A stretch of DNA of 8,400 nucleotides from positions 1-8,400 of the forward strand of contig JAIMBM010000105.1 of NCBI GenBank assembly GCA_023511475.1, in the 5' to 3' direction. This DNA comes from Anaerolineae bacterium (lineage in GTDB: Bacteria > Chloroflexota > Anaerolineae > SpSt-313). The notes under the pieces are model-generated. The model searched no databases, had not been told where the DNA came from, and saw nothing but the letters and a program-made list of their open reading frames with translations. Shown in pieces: positions 1 through 6,534 of the stretch (within the stretch, counting starts at the first letter, position 1; every line of letters starts with the position of its first letter). The position numbers were made by a program, and so were the translations under genes.

Positions 1-50
1 TTTTTTGTTTTCCCCCCCCCCGGCGGGGGGGGGGGGGGGGCGAGGGGTGG
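1..50. other. Low-complexity homopolymer edge (T-rich, C10, G16)
   Basis: The first 11 bases are almost all T. They are followed by ten C (12-21), GGC, and sixteen G (25-40), then a G-rich run to about 53. The C and G runs form a crude inverted repeat. No coding or regulatory content can be read. Long homopolymers right at the edge are as likely to be an assembly or sequencing artefact as real biology. Confidence 0.6.
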
Positions 51-277
51 GGGCGTCCGCAGCGCAGCATCGCTCGAGGTCATGTCAGCGACCCGCAGAC
101 GACACGGGACAATGACAGCGTGGCCGGGCGTGAACTGCTCCGGGCTTGAGCCGCTTCCTCCCAAAGGCCGGTCTTGGCGCCTGTGCGTCAAGGCACTCGC
201 CCGCGGGCATGGTTCTCGCTCAACAGCACGCGGTGGCGGGTCAGAACTCGCCTCAATCATACCGGCGGTAGGCACGA
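51..277. other. Leader region with no recognisable gene
   Basis: About 225 bases upstream of the PAP2 gene. Open frames crossing it have no family resemblance and run into the PAP2 gene in the wrong frame. No convincing -35/-10 pair was found; the only AT-richer patch is around 251-262. The promoter for the downstream two-gene operon should lie here but cannot be placed by eye. Confidence 0.4.
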
Positions 278-913
278 ATGAGGTCTCTCTCATCGGAGCT
301 GTTGCGCGCTCTGCTTCTGGTCCTTGTAGCTCTGGCAGTGATGCTGCCTGTTGGGCTGTGGGTGCGGGGGCGTGCTGTGGACCAGCAGGTCCTGCGCTGG
401 ATCAACACAGGCCTGGCCGATCCCGTCTTCGACCTCCTTGCGGTGCTGGGCTTTATCCTCGGCAGCGTGTGGTTCGTGCTGGCGCTTGGGGTGGCCTTCT
501 TTCTCCTGGGGAGGCGCAGGCTGGGCGTGAGTCTGTTTCTGGCCAATCTTTCCGCGGCGCTGATCGTGGCCGGGCTCAAGCTCCTCCTGAACGAGCCCCG
601 GCCCTGGGAGGTGCTTACCGGCATCCGCGTGGTTGGGCAGCCTCTCGTAGGGCAGGGGTACCCCAGCTCGCATGCGGTCGTGGCCTTCCTCACGGCTTAC
701 CTCCTCATCCGCTACTACTCGCCGGGGTGGCCGATCAAGGTACTGCTCTATGGCCTGGCGACGCTCGTGGCCCTCTCTCGGGTCTACGATGGAGAGCACT
801 TTCCGACTGACGTGCTGGTCGGCGCGCTCATCGGGCTGCTCTTCGGCTACCTGTGGACGCGCCTGTGGCCGTGGCTGGAGGCGCGCGCCGGCAGGCGGGG
901 GGAGCCGGGATGA
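278..913 (+). CDS. PAP2-family integral membrane phosphatase
   Basis: A 211-residue membrane protein of the type 2 phosphatidic acid phosphatase superfamily, whose members hydrolyse lipid or isoprenoid phosphates at the membrane. All three signature blocks are visible: K101-x6-R108-P109 (KLLLNEPRP), P129-S-S-H132 (PSSH, with Ser replacing the usual Gly) and S167-R-x5-H174-x3-D178 (SRVYDGEHFPTD). His132, His174 and Asp178 are the expected catalytic residues, so it looks active. Hydrophobic segments lie near residues 9-28, 50-77, 83-104, 133-147, 153-167 and 178-196, giving the usual six-helix topology. The start is secure because an in-frame TAG lies at 269-271, only nine bases before the ATG; a weak GGTAGG-like site precedes it. 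The stop overlaps the next start (ATGA, 910-913). The substrate cannot be read: undecaprenyl pyrophosphate and phosphatidate-type lipids are both possible. Confidence 0.92.
   Translation: MRSLSSELLRALLLVLVALAVMLPVGLWVRGRAVDQQVLRWINTGLADPVFDLLAVLGFILGSVWFVLALGVAFFLLGRRRLGVSLFLANLSAALIVAGLKLLLNEPRPWEVLTGIRVVGQPLVGQGYPSSHAVVAFLTAYLLIRYYSPGWPIKVLLYGLATLVALSRVYDGEHFPTDVLVGALIGLLFGYLWTRLWPWLEARAGRRGEPG
897..913 (+). promoter_or_regulatory. Ribosome-binding site and ATGA stop/start overlap coupling PAP2 and kinase genes
   Basis: The purine run GGGGGGAG (897-904) lies inside the last codons of the PAP2 gene, with a five-base spacer to the ATG at 910. The same four bases, ATGA, hold the kinase start and the PAP2 stop (TGA 911-913). 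This is classic translational-coupling geometry and decides the kinase start. Confidence 0.75.
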
Positions 914-2241
914 GCGTTCTGGCGCTCTCCAAGGGGCTCCAGGGCGGTGCGGGGGATGTGGCCGGTCGCATCGCCGGCCTTCTGTCTGTCATCGACCTGT
1001 ACTGGCTGGCCGCCGCCCTCGCCCTCGCGTTCTTCGGCTGGCAGCGGCGGCGGGGTCTGGTGCTGACAGCCGTGAACACCGCGGTGCCGTGGCTGCTCCT
1101 GCGCGCCCTCGGGCTGCTCCTGCTGGTGGTCGTGCCGTGCCTGGCGCGCAACGCCGATGCAGCGCTCGGCCTTGTCGTGGCGGTTGGCCTCGCCCTGCTC
1201 TTGCGCCTGCGGCTGTGGCAGCGTCGGCTGTGCCTGGCAACTGTTGGAGTGGGCGTCCTGGCGCAGGCGCTGGCGGCGGGGTGTCGCATTTCGGCAGGGC
1301 TGGTCGTCGCCGCGAGCGCGGCGCTGGTCGCGCTGATAGCGTACAGGGTCATACGGGGCTGGCTGCTGACCCGGGGCCTCTGGCAGCGCGCCGCTGCCCC
1401 GATCAACGAGTGGCTGGCCCGTCAGGCGCGGAGCCCCATCACGCCAACAATGCGTGCCGTGCTCGAGGCGCGCCTGCGCCAGCACCTCGGCTTTACGATG
1501 GAGAGCCTGGAGCCTCTGGGCGCGGCTGGAGTGCATGCCTCGACGCCCATGGTCGTTGCCGGCTATGGCCCCGACAGAGTGCGCCGGCGCTACCTGGCCA
1601 AGATCGTGAGCGGCCAGAACTGGCAGGTGAACGTGGCCATAGAGCTCCTGCGGTACCTCGAGAGCTGGCGCCGACGCAGGCTGGGGAGGGTGCTGTGGCC
1701 CTCGCTCAGGGCCCTCGTGGAGCACGAGCACTATATGCTGCTCTTTTTGGCCGATGCCGGGGTGCCGGTGCCGCGTCCCCGCGGCCTCTACCGCCTGGAG
1801 CGGAGCGCCTACGCCCTGGTCAGCGATTTCCTGGAGAGCGCCCGGCCCCTCCAGGATGTGGATGCGGTCTCGCTAGCCTTCGTAAGGCAGGCGCTCCTGG
1901 CGCTTCGCCGCATGCGGGAGCTGGACTGCGCGCACAACGACGTGAAGGACAGCAACATCCTCCTCCTGCCTGGCGACGGCGTAGCCTTTGTGGATGCGGC
2001 CATGGCCACGAGCGTTGCCGGGCCTCGGCGGCGTGCCCACGACCTGGCCGATATGCTCGTCTGCCTGGCTCGGCACCATGAGAAGACGGCCGTGGTGGCG
2101 GCAGCCCTCGAGATCATCGGCGAGGATGGCGTGCGCGAGGCCCGGCGGTACCTGCACCATCACCTGCTCAATCCAGAGCTGCAGAAGCAGACCCCCGTCG
2201 ACCTCCCCCGCGAGCTGCGGCGGCTGATCCCAGGGGAATGA
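910..2241 (+). CDS. Membrane-anchored kinase-like protein (multi-TM N-terminus, APH/lipid-kinase-like C-terminal domain)
   Basis: 443 residues. The N-terminal 150 are strongly hydrophobic, with four or five membrane helices (about 22-43, 49-76, 83-100, 106-124, 127-148). Residues about 195-440 look like an atypical protein-kinase-fold domain. A candidate ATP-binding Lys231 (YLAK), Glu271 (VEHEHY), the catalytic-loop pattern H342-N-D344-x4-N349 (HNDVKDSN) and a metal-binding Asp362 (FVDAAM) are visible. The DFG motif is reduced to D-A-A, and no clear glycine loop is seen. HDLADML (377-383) fits the helix motif that follows the active site. From memory, the blocks VEHEHY, AGVPVPRP and HDLAD resemble the kinase domain fused to lysylphosphatidylglycerol-synthase-type membrane regions in actinobacteria. 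The start at 910 is preferred over an ATG at 853 because GGAG (901-904) sits five bases upstream and the ATG overlaps the PAP2 stop. The substrate is unknown; a pseudokinase is not excluded. Confidence 0.8.
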   Translation: MSVLALSKGLQGGAGDVAGRIAGLLSVIDLYWLAAALALAFFGWQRRRGLVLTAVNTAVPWLLLRALGLLLLVVVPCLARNADAALGLVVAVGLALLLRLRLWQRRLCLATVGVGVLAQALAAGCRISAGLVVAASAALVALIAYRVIRGWLLTRGLWQRAAAPINEWLARQARSPITPTMRAVLEARLRQHLGFTMESLEPLGAAGVHASTPMVVAGYGPDRVRRRYLAKIVSGQNWQVNVAIELLRYLESWRRRRLGRVLWPSLRALVEHEHYMLLFLADAGVPVPRPRGLYRLERSAYALVSDFLESARPLQDVDAVSLAFVRQALLALRRMRELDCAHNDVKDSNILLLPGDGVAFVDAAMATSVAGPRRRAHDLADMLVCLARHHEKTAVVAAALEIIGEDGVREARRYLHHHLLNPELQKQTPVDLPRELRRLIPGE

Positions 2242-2255
2242 CCCGGCTCTGACCC

Positions 2256-5200
2256 TCACTCGGCCAGCAGCTCGCACACCCTCGCCACAAGAGTCGCCAG
2301 TGTAAAGGGCTTCTCAACGAAGGCGGCGTTCCTGCCCAGAGCCGCGAGGTTCGCTACCGCGTTCTCTGTATATCCCGAGATGAACAGCGCCTTGAGCTGA
2401 GGGTAGGTCGCTTGGAGGCGCCGGGCCAGCTCCTCGCCACTCATCTGGGGCATGACCAGGTCAGTCACGAGGAGATCGATCGGCCCTCGATGGTGCCGCG
2501 CGGCGACCCCGAGCGCCTGTGGGCCGTTGGCAGCCTCCAGCACCACATAGCCTGCCTCGCGCAGGCCGCGCGCAGCAAAGCTGCGGACCGCGGCATCATC
2601 CTCGACGAGGAGCACCGTCTGTGCGCCGAGCAGCTCGAGGGCGTCCGTGGGGTCCTCGGCCTCTGCCGGCGGCTCGGGCATGCGCGGAAAGTAAATCTTG
2701 AAGGTCGTGCCCTTGCCCGGCTCGCTGTAGAACCAGATGTGGCCCCCGTTCTGCTTCACGATGCCATAGCTGGTGGCAAGGCCCAGCCCCGTGCCCTTGC
2801 CAGGCTCCTTCGTGGTGAAGAAGGGCTCAAAGATGTGCGCCTTGACCTCGTCGGTCATGCCGCAGCCCGTGTCACTCACCGCCAGCATCACATACTCACC
2901 GGGGCTGACACCGACATGCTGCCGGGCATACCCGGCGTCCAGCGTCACGTTGGCCGTCTCAATGGTCACCTTGCCGCCGGATGGCATGGCGTCTCCGGCG
3001 TTGACCACGAGGTTGATGAGGACCTGCTCGATCTGCCCCGGATCGACGCGGACCGTGCCCAGGTCGGACCCCGGGATGGTCAACAGCTCGACGTCCTCGC
3101 TGATCAGCGGACGCAGCATGCGCCCGAGGTTGATGATGACCTCGTTGAGGTTTGTGAGGACAGGAGCGCTCGGCTGGCGCCGCGAGAAGACGAGCAGCTG
3201 GCGGACGAGGCTCGTGGCGCGGTCGGCCGATCTGAGGACCTGATTGAGGTCGTCCCGTGAAGGGCTATCGGGCGGAAGCGCGTCCCGCGCAAAGGTCGCG
3301 TAGCCGGTGATGGCGGTGAGGAGGTTGTTAAAGTCATGGGCGATGCCGCCGGCAAGCCGGCCGATGGCCTCCATCTTCTGCGACTGGCGGACCTGGTCCT
3401 CGAGGCGCTTGCGCTCGGTCACGTCGTAGCAGGAGGCCAGGTACCCGGCGAAGCGGCCGTCGAGGTCGCGGTAGGGCCTGCCCACGATAAGGAACCAGCG
3501 GTACTGCCCGTCGTGGCGCCTGAGGCGGCACTCCAGCTCGAATGGGTCTCGGCCAGGCAGCGCACGGCGCAGCGCGCCGCCAAAGGCGGCACGGTCTTCC
3601 TCGTAGACGCTTTCCAGCCAGCCGTCGCCGATCTCCTGCTGCATCGTGCGGCCGGTAAAGGTCTGCCAGCTCTTGTTGCAGTAGTCGCAGCGTCCGCTGG
3701 CGTCGCAGCGCCAGATGAGGGCAGGGAACTCGTCGAACAGGCTCAGGTAAAAGTCGCGAGACCTGGCGACGGCCTCCTCTGCCCGCTTGCGCTCGACGGC
3801 GTGGGCAAGCTGCCCCGAGACGAACTGGAGCAGCCAGAGGTCGTCGGCGGTGTAGGCATGCTGGTCCTCATAGTTCTGCACGGCCACAACGCCGATGATC
3901 CTGTCGTCGAGCGCCAGGGGCGCGCCCAGCCAGACGGCCGGCAATTCCCCGATAATCTCGATCTCGCCGTGGGCGACGAGGTCCATGATGTCGTCCCTCG
4001 TGGCCAGCAGGCCCTCGCCGCTGCGCATGACGTACTCGGTGAGGCCGCGGGCGGGCTCTCTGGAGTAGCTGGAGCTATAGCCGGTGCCCGGCAGGGTCTG
4101 GTCGGCGTAGTATGGGAAGACGATCCTGTCCGTCTCGGCGTCGTGGATGGCAATGTAAAAGTTCCGGGTGTCCATGATGGCGCCGAGGGCCTCGCGCGCA
4201 AAGCCGGCCAGCCCCTCGACGTTGGAGGAGCGGTTAGTCGCATCGGCGATCTGATAGGCGATCTCCTGCACGAGGGACATCCGTCGGCGCTCGCTGATGT
4301 CCCTCACCGTCACGACGGCCCCAGTGATGTTCCCGGCAGCATCGCGGAGGGGATGGGCCCGGATATTGAGGTGGTACTCCGGTCTGGATAGCCCGGGCTC
4401 ACGGAAAGGCAGGTCGCTGATGGCTACCGGCTGCCCGCTTGCCAGCATCTCGGCGTAGCGCTCCCTGAGGTTGGCCTCGCTGAGCTCACGAAAGTGGTCG
4501 AAGAGGCATCTGCCCAGCACCTGCTCGCGCGGCACTCCCGACACAGTCTCGAGCGCTGCGTTCCACAGCACGGCTCGCCCCTCCGGATCCATGACGCAGA
4601 TGCCGATGGGCATGTTCTCTACGACCGCGCGGAGCAGCTCGCCGGTATCGCGTGCCTCCTGCAGGGCCCTCTGCTCGTCCAGGCGCGCCCGCTCGAGTGC
4701 CGCGAGTAAGTCGTTCATCGAGCCGGCCAGGCTCGAAAGCTCGTCCCGCCCGGCGATGGGGAGCCGTGCGGAAAGGTCCCCACTCGCCCGTATCGCCGAT
4801 GCGGCCTCCCTGAGTCGCGAGACCGGCGCGAGGACCGTCCTCTCCAACACGGCTCCCAGAGTCACCGCCCCCAACACGATCCCTCCTATGAACAGGGAGT
4901 ACACCAGGTAGCGGCAGGCTGCCTTGCAGTGAGCGTAGATGTCCCGCGGGATGTCGAGATGCAGCACTGCGGCCGGCCTGCCGTCCGGATCGCTCAGCCA
5001 GGCAAAGGCTGCCAGGCGATGCTCATCCTGTGGCGTGATGATGACCCCGTCCAGAGTCGCGCGGGCCATGGTCGCCGGGACGCGGACATGGTCCGGGAGT
5101 AGAATCTCCAGAGGCGCGCCGGCAGCCTCGGAGAGGGACCGCAGGCCCTCGCCATCCAGGTATCGCCCGAGGATCAGTGCCCCGCGGATCGGCCCCTGAC

Positions 5201-5720
5201 CATCACTGGTCATGATGGGGCGTGAGGCCATGAGTATCGTGCCCTGCGGGAGCGCCAGCAACCCAGAGGCCGAGCTTTCTGGTCCCTCCAGGCGCAGGAG
5301 GCTCGAATCCGGACTCAGGAAGGCGCGCAGGCTCTCAGGCGGCGGCTCCTCAGCGCCGGTCTCGGGGTCGTAGCCCTTGAAGAAGGCGATCTCGCCGGAT
5401 GGGCGCACGAAGACCATCAGGTCGATGCCAAGGTTCTGGAAGGCGGCACGGGAAAGGTTGGCCTCCACGTACTCCGGATTGAGGTCCTGGACAAAGGTCC
5501 AGGTATCATCCCAGAGGGCCCAGTCACCGGCGGTCGCGCTCAGCCGTGCCAGCTCCCAGGACAGGGCGGTCCGTGCCCGGTCCAGGCTCTTGCGGGCCTC
5601 CTTGTCCTCCAGGTCACGAAAGCTGCGGATAAGAATGGTCTGCGTGCCAAGGCTGAGGGCTGCGAGCAGCACCAGCAGGGTCAGGCCGATGATGAGCAAC
5701 GTTCTTAGGCGTAAGGACAT
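2256..5720 (-). CDS. Hybrid sensor histidine kinase (CHASE4-HAMP-PAS-GAF-PAS-HisKA-HATPase-REC)
   Basis: 1154 residues. Helix 8-28 and helix 270-291 bracket an extracytoplasmic sensor (about 35-267) resembling CHASE4 (DWALWDD at 66-72, then NPEYVEANL). HAMP follows (about 292-345), then PAS (about 356-478, ending in a PAC-like DISERRR), GAF (about 498-645), a second PAS (about 652-772, ending DVTERKR), HisKA (about 783-848) with phospho-acceptor His795 in GGIAHDFNNL, and HATPase. In the HATPase, N-box Asn903/Asn907, VSDTGCGM (949-955), FEPFFTTK and GKGTGLGL are all present. A C-terminal receiver (1033-1152) has the acidic triad E1040/D1041/D1042, phospho-acceptor Asp1087, Ser1115 and Lys1137. 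Every catalytic residue looks intact. There is no HPt domain and no adjacent response regulator. The frame stays open 61 codons further upstream, but AGGAGG nine bases before the ATG at 5720 and the immediate membrane helix decide the start. The ligand is unknown. Confidence 0.95.
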   Translation of the reverse strand: MSLRLRTLLIIGLTLLVLLAALSLGTQTILIRSFRDLEDKEARKSLDRARTALSWELARLSATAGDWALWDDTWTFVQDLNPEYVEANLSRAAFQNLGIDLMVFVRPSGEIAFFKGYDPETGAEEPPPESLRAFLSPDSSLLRLEGPESSASGLLALPQGTILMASRPIMTSDGQGPIRGALILGRYLDGEGLRSLSEAAGAPLEILLPDHVRVPATMARATLDGVIITPQDEHRLAAFAWLSDPDGRPAAVLHLDIPRDIYAHCKAACRYLVYSLFIGGIVLGAVTLGAVLERTVLAPVSRLREAASAIRASGDLSARLPIAGRDELSSLAGSMNDLLAALERARLDEQRALQEARDTGELLRAVVENMPIGICVMDPEGRAVLWNAALETVSGVPREQVLGRCLFDHFRELSEANLRERYAEMLASGQPVAISDLPFREPGLSRPEYHLNIRAHPLRDAAGNITGAVVTVRDISERRRMSLVQEIAYQIADATNRSSNVEGLAGFAREALGAIMDTRNFYIAIHDAETDRIVFPYYADQTLPGTGYSSSYSREPARGLTEYVMRSGEGLLATRDDIMDLVAHGEIEIIGELPAVWLGAPLALDDRIIGVVAVQNYEDQHAYTADDLWLLQFVSGQLAHAVERKRAEEAVARSRDFYLSLFDEFPALIWRCDASGRCDYCNKSWQTFTGRTMQQEIGDGWLESVYEEDRAAFGGALRRALPGRDPFELECRLRRHDGQYRWFLIVGRPYRDLDGRFAGYLASCYDVTERKRLEDQVRQSQKMEAIGRLAGGIAHDFNNLLTAITGYATFARDALPPDSPSRDDLNQVLRSADRATSLVRQLLVFSRRQPSAPVLTNLNEVIINLGRMLRPLISEDVELLTIPGSDLGTVRVDPGQIEQVLINLVVNAGDAMPSGGKVTIETANVTLDAGYARQHVGVSPGEYVMLAVSDTGCGMTDEVKAHIFEPFFTTKEPGKGTGLGLATSYGIVKQNGGHIWFYSEPGKGTTFKIYFPRMPEPPAEAEDPTDALELLGAQTVLLVEDDAAVRSFAARGLREAGYVVLEAANGPQALGVAARHHRGPIDLLVTDLVMPQMSGEELARRLQATYPQLKALFISGYTENAVANLAALGRNAAFVEKPFTLATLVARVCELLAE

Positions 5721-5729
5721 CCCCTCTGC

Positions 5730-5735
5730 CCTCCT
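5730..5735 (-). promoter_or_regulatory. Strong Shine-Dalgarno site of the histidine kinase gene
   Basis: On the minus strand a full AGGAGG occurs nine bases before the ATG at 5720-5718. It selects the start with MSLRLRTLL, directly followed by the first membrane helix, over the ATG at 5903, which would add 61 Arg/Pro-rich residues of non-protein-like sequence. Confidence 0.85.
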
Positions 5736-5770
5736 GGGCGATGGGCGGCAGGTGAGACGCTGCTCCCGTA

Positions 5771-5799
5771 TGCGTAAAGAGTGCGTAAGACATGGTAAC
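5771..5799. promoter_or_regulatory. 11-bp-phased direct repeats TGCGTAA upstream of the histidine kinase
   Basis: TGCGTAA occurs at 5771-5777 and again at 5782-5788. Starts are exactly 11 bases apart, and a degenerate TGGTAAC starts another 11 bases on (5793). Read on the kinase strand the repeat is TTACGCA and lies 51-68 bases upstream of the start codon. Tandem half-sites spaced by one helical turn are typical of OmpR/PhoB-type response-regulator operators. That function is inference; no regulator gene is present here. Confidence 0.45.
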
Positions 5800-5882
5800 G
5801 TTCCCCGATATGTGAGTAGGCTGAGGCTGTCGGTTTCATGCGCGGGGGACGGACGTTCCCGGGGCGGCGACGAGCGGGTATC

Positions 5883-5988
5883 AACACCTTCCCCCCGGGG
5901 CATTCCCCGCTTTGCCCTGCGGGGAGAGCGGGGTTAAGCCCCCGGCCCTCGCTTCCTGCGCCGCCTCAGCGGCGGGGAAGGGGGTGTT
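5883..5988. repeat. Imperfect inverted repeat enclosing nested G/C hairpins
   Basis: The ends AACACCTTCCCC (5883-5894) and GGGGAAGGGGGTGTT (about 5974-5988) are near-complementary. Inside sit CCCCGCT (5905-5911) with AGCGGGG (5927-5933), and CTTCC (5952-5956) plus GCCGC (5960-5964) with GCGGC (5969-5973) plus GGAAG (5976-5980), closed by a CTCA loop. Alternating C4 and G4 runs allow several competing folds. It looks like a palindromic intergenic element rather than coding sequence. Confidence 0.5.
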
Positions 5989-5999
5989 TTCTCTTGGAG

Positions 6000-6038
6000 G
6001 GGGTGCGGGCGGGCGGCGAAGCTGCCCGCCAGCACCCC
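6000..6038 (+). terminator. Long near-perfect hairpin followed by TTTAT, terminator-like
   Basis: GGGGTGC (6000-6006) pairs with GCACCCC (6032-6038). After one G/A mismatch, GGCGGGC (6008-6014) pairs with GCCCGCC (6024-6030), and a short GC pair closes on a GAA triloop (6018-6020). On the plus strand it is followed by TTTATAT, which makes it resemble an intrinsic terminator, but only three T follow and no plus-strand gene lies upstream within this intergenic region. It may instead belong to the palindrome cluster. The hairpin itself is certain; termination is doubtful. Confidence 0.35.
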
Positions 6039-6051
6039 TTTATATCGTTAT

Positions 6052-6079
6052 CCCCGCCCCCGCCGCGGCGGGGGCGGGG
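6052..6079. repeat. Perfect 28-bp G/C palindrome
   Basis: Fourteen bases (6052-6065, CCCCGCCCCCGCCG) are followed with no spacer by their exact reverse complement (6066-6079). All 28 positions are G or C. It lies 13 bases after the preceding hairpin. It could extrude as a cruciform or belong to a dispersed palindromic element; it is not part of any gene I can support. Confidence 0.85.
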
Positions 6080-6272
6080 CGATGGGTGGCGGCACCTATG
6101 GAAGAGAGCACGCTGGCGTCCCTCAAGTTAGCGCCTATGGGGACAAGGGGAGGGGGTTCCCCGACAAGCCGGAGCAAAGCCGATCCCGGCGGGCAGAGCT
6201 ACCAGCAGCCTGCCTCCGTTCCATGCGCTGAATGCGAGTCTGAACACTCACACTGAGGCTCTCGCCGGGTGG

Positions 6273-6329
6273 GGGCGGAGCGGAGCGCGCGGCTCCCGCC
6301 CGGGCAGAGTGGAGGGCAATTCTCTCTGC
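6273..6329. repeat. Two adjacent hairpins in the leader of the secreted-protein gene
   Basis: GGGCGGAGC (6273-6281) pairs with GCTCCCGCCC (6292-6301), nine pairs with one bulged C and a ten-base loop. Three bases later GCAGAG (6304-6309) pairs with CTCTGC (6324-6329) around a 14-base loop. Both stems are perfect apart from the stated bulge. They precede the two larger compound hairpins. Confidence 0.45.
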
Positions 6330-6370
6330 TTCGCATGGGGTTCCCGGGACCGTGGGACGCTTGCAATGAC

Positions 6371-6427
6371 GCGCCGGTGGATCGTCTTGGCGGCTGGCGC
6401 AGACTGGGAACCGCCAACCGCCGGCGC
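6371..6427 (+). repeat. Compound hairpin with a 6-base one-sided bulge
   Basis: GCGCCGGTGG (6371-6380) pairs with CCGCCGGCGC (6418-6427) through ten pairs, one of them T-G. A six-base left-side bulge (6381-6386) follows, then TTGGCGG (6387-6393) pairs perfectly with CCGCCAA (6411-6417), stacked on the first stem without a gap on the right side. The 17-base loop holds a tiny CTG/CAG stem. In total 17 pairs. This may be an RNA structure of the 5' leader, but no known RNA family was recognised. Confidence 0.5.
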
Positions 6428-6436
6428 ACAGGCATA

Positions 6437-6486
6437 GCCCGCAACGGAGCGCAGGCGGGCACGTCTAATAATAGACGGCTCCGTGC
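6437..6486 (+). repeat. Compound hairpin with possible pseudoknot before the secreted-protein gene
   Basis: ACGGAGC (6444-6450) pairs with GCTCCGT (6478-6484) and can extend to GC (6441-6442) with GC (6485-6486) past a bulged A. Inside, CGTCTA (6462-6467) pairs with TAGACG (6472-6477), stacked directly on the outer stem, leaving an 11-base left bulge. GCCCGC (6437-6442) is also complementary to GCGGGC (6455-6460) in that bulge, which would give an H-type pseudoknot or an alternative fold. It ends 48 bases before the start codon. The AT-rich TAATAAT at 6466-6472 could alternatively be a -10 element. Confidence 0.45.
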
Positions 6487-6534
6487 AATGGGGTCGTGGG
6501 ACCAAGGGGGCAACACCGCTCAGGCAGGGGCACT

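Larger units (their letters stand above)
5800..6534. other. Divergent intergenic region without a supported gene
   Basis: Roughly 730 bases between the upstream end of the histidine kinase control region and the secreted-protein gene. Open frames here (for example plus 5838-6131 and 5912-6256, minus 6199-6516) are rich in Gly, Pro and Arg, lack family resemblance and cross strong palindromes, so I do not call them. The region holds two clusters of inverted repeats, listed separately: a G/C-type palindrome cluster at 5883-6079 and compound hairpins at 6273-6486. The stretch 6080-6270 shows nothing I can name. Confidence 0.6.

Noticed and set aside
82..810. Plus-strand 242-codon open frame overlapping the PAP2 gene
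   Set aside because: It runs in another frame over the PAP2 gene, which has all three family motifs, and its translation is Arg/Gly/Pro-rich with no domain. A GC-rich shadow frame.
853..909. Upstream ATG for the kinase-like gene
   Set aside because: It would add 19 Ala/Gly/Arg-rich residues and overlap the PAP2 gene by 61 bases; the ATG at 910 has a good ribosome-binding site and the ATGA overlap.
2242..2255. Bidirectional terminator between the convergent kinase-like and histidine kinase genes
   Set aside because: Only 14 bases separate the stop codons and no inverted repeat with a T-run is visible there.
3336..4391. Plus-strand 351-codon open frame opposite the histidine kinase
   Set aside because: Antisense shadow of a gene with intact, ordered kinase motifs; its translation resembles no family.
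5721..5903. N-terminal extension of the histidine kinase from the ATG at 5903
   Set aside because: The 61 extra residues look non-protein-like and would place a polar tail before the first membrane helix; AGGAGG sits nine bases before the ATG at 5720, and the phased repeats would lie inside coding sequence.
5838..6256. Small plus-strand open frames in the intergenic region
   Set aside because: They translate G/C palindromes into Gly/Pro/Arg-rich strings and lack ribosome-binding sites or family resemblance.
6371..6486. Integron attC site or group II intron domain
   Set aside because: One-sided bulges recall attC, but the conserved RYYYAAC/GTTRRRY core pair is missing; no domain V signature with its GAAA tetraloop and no reverse transcriptase or integrase gene is present.
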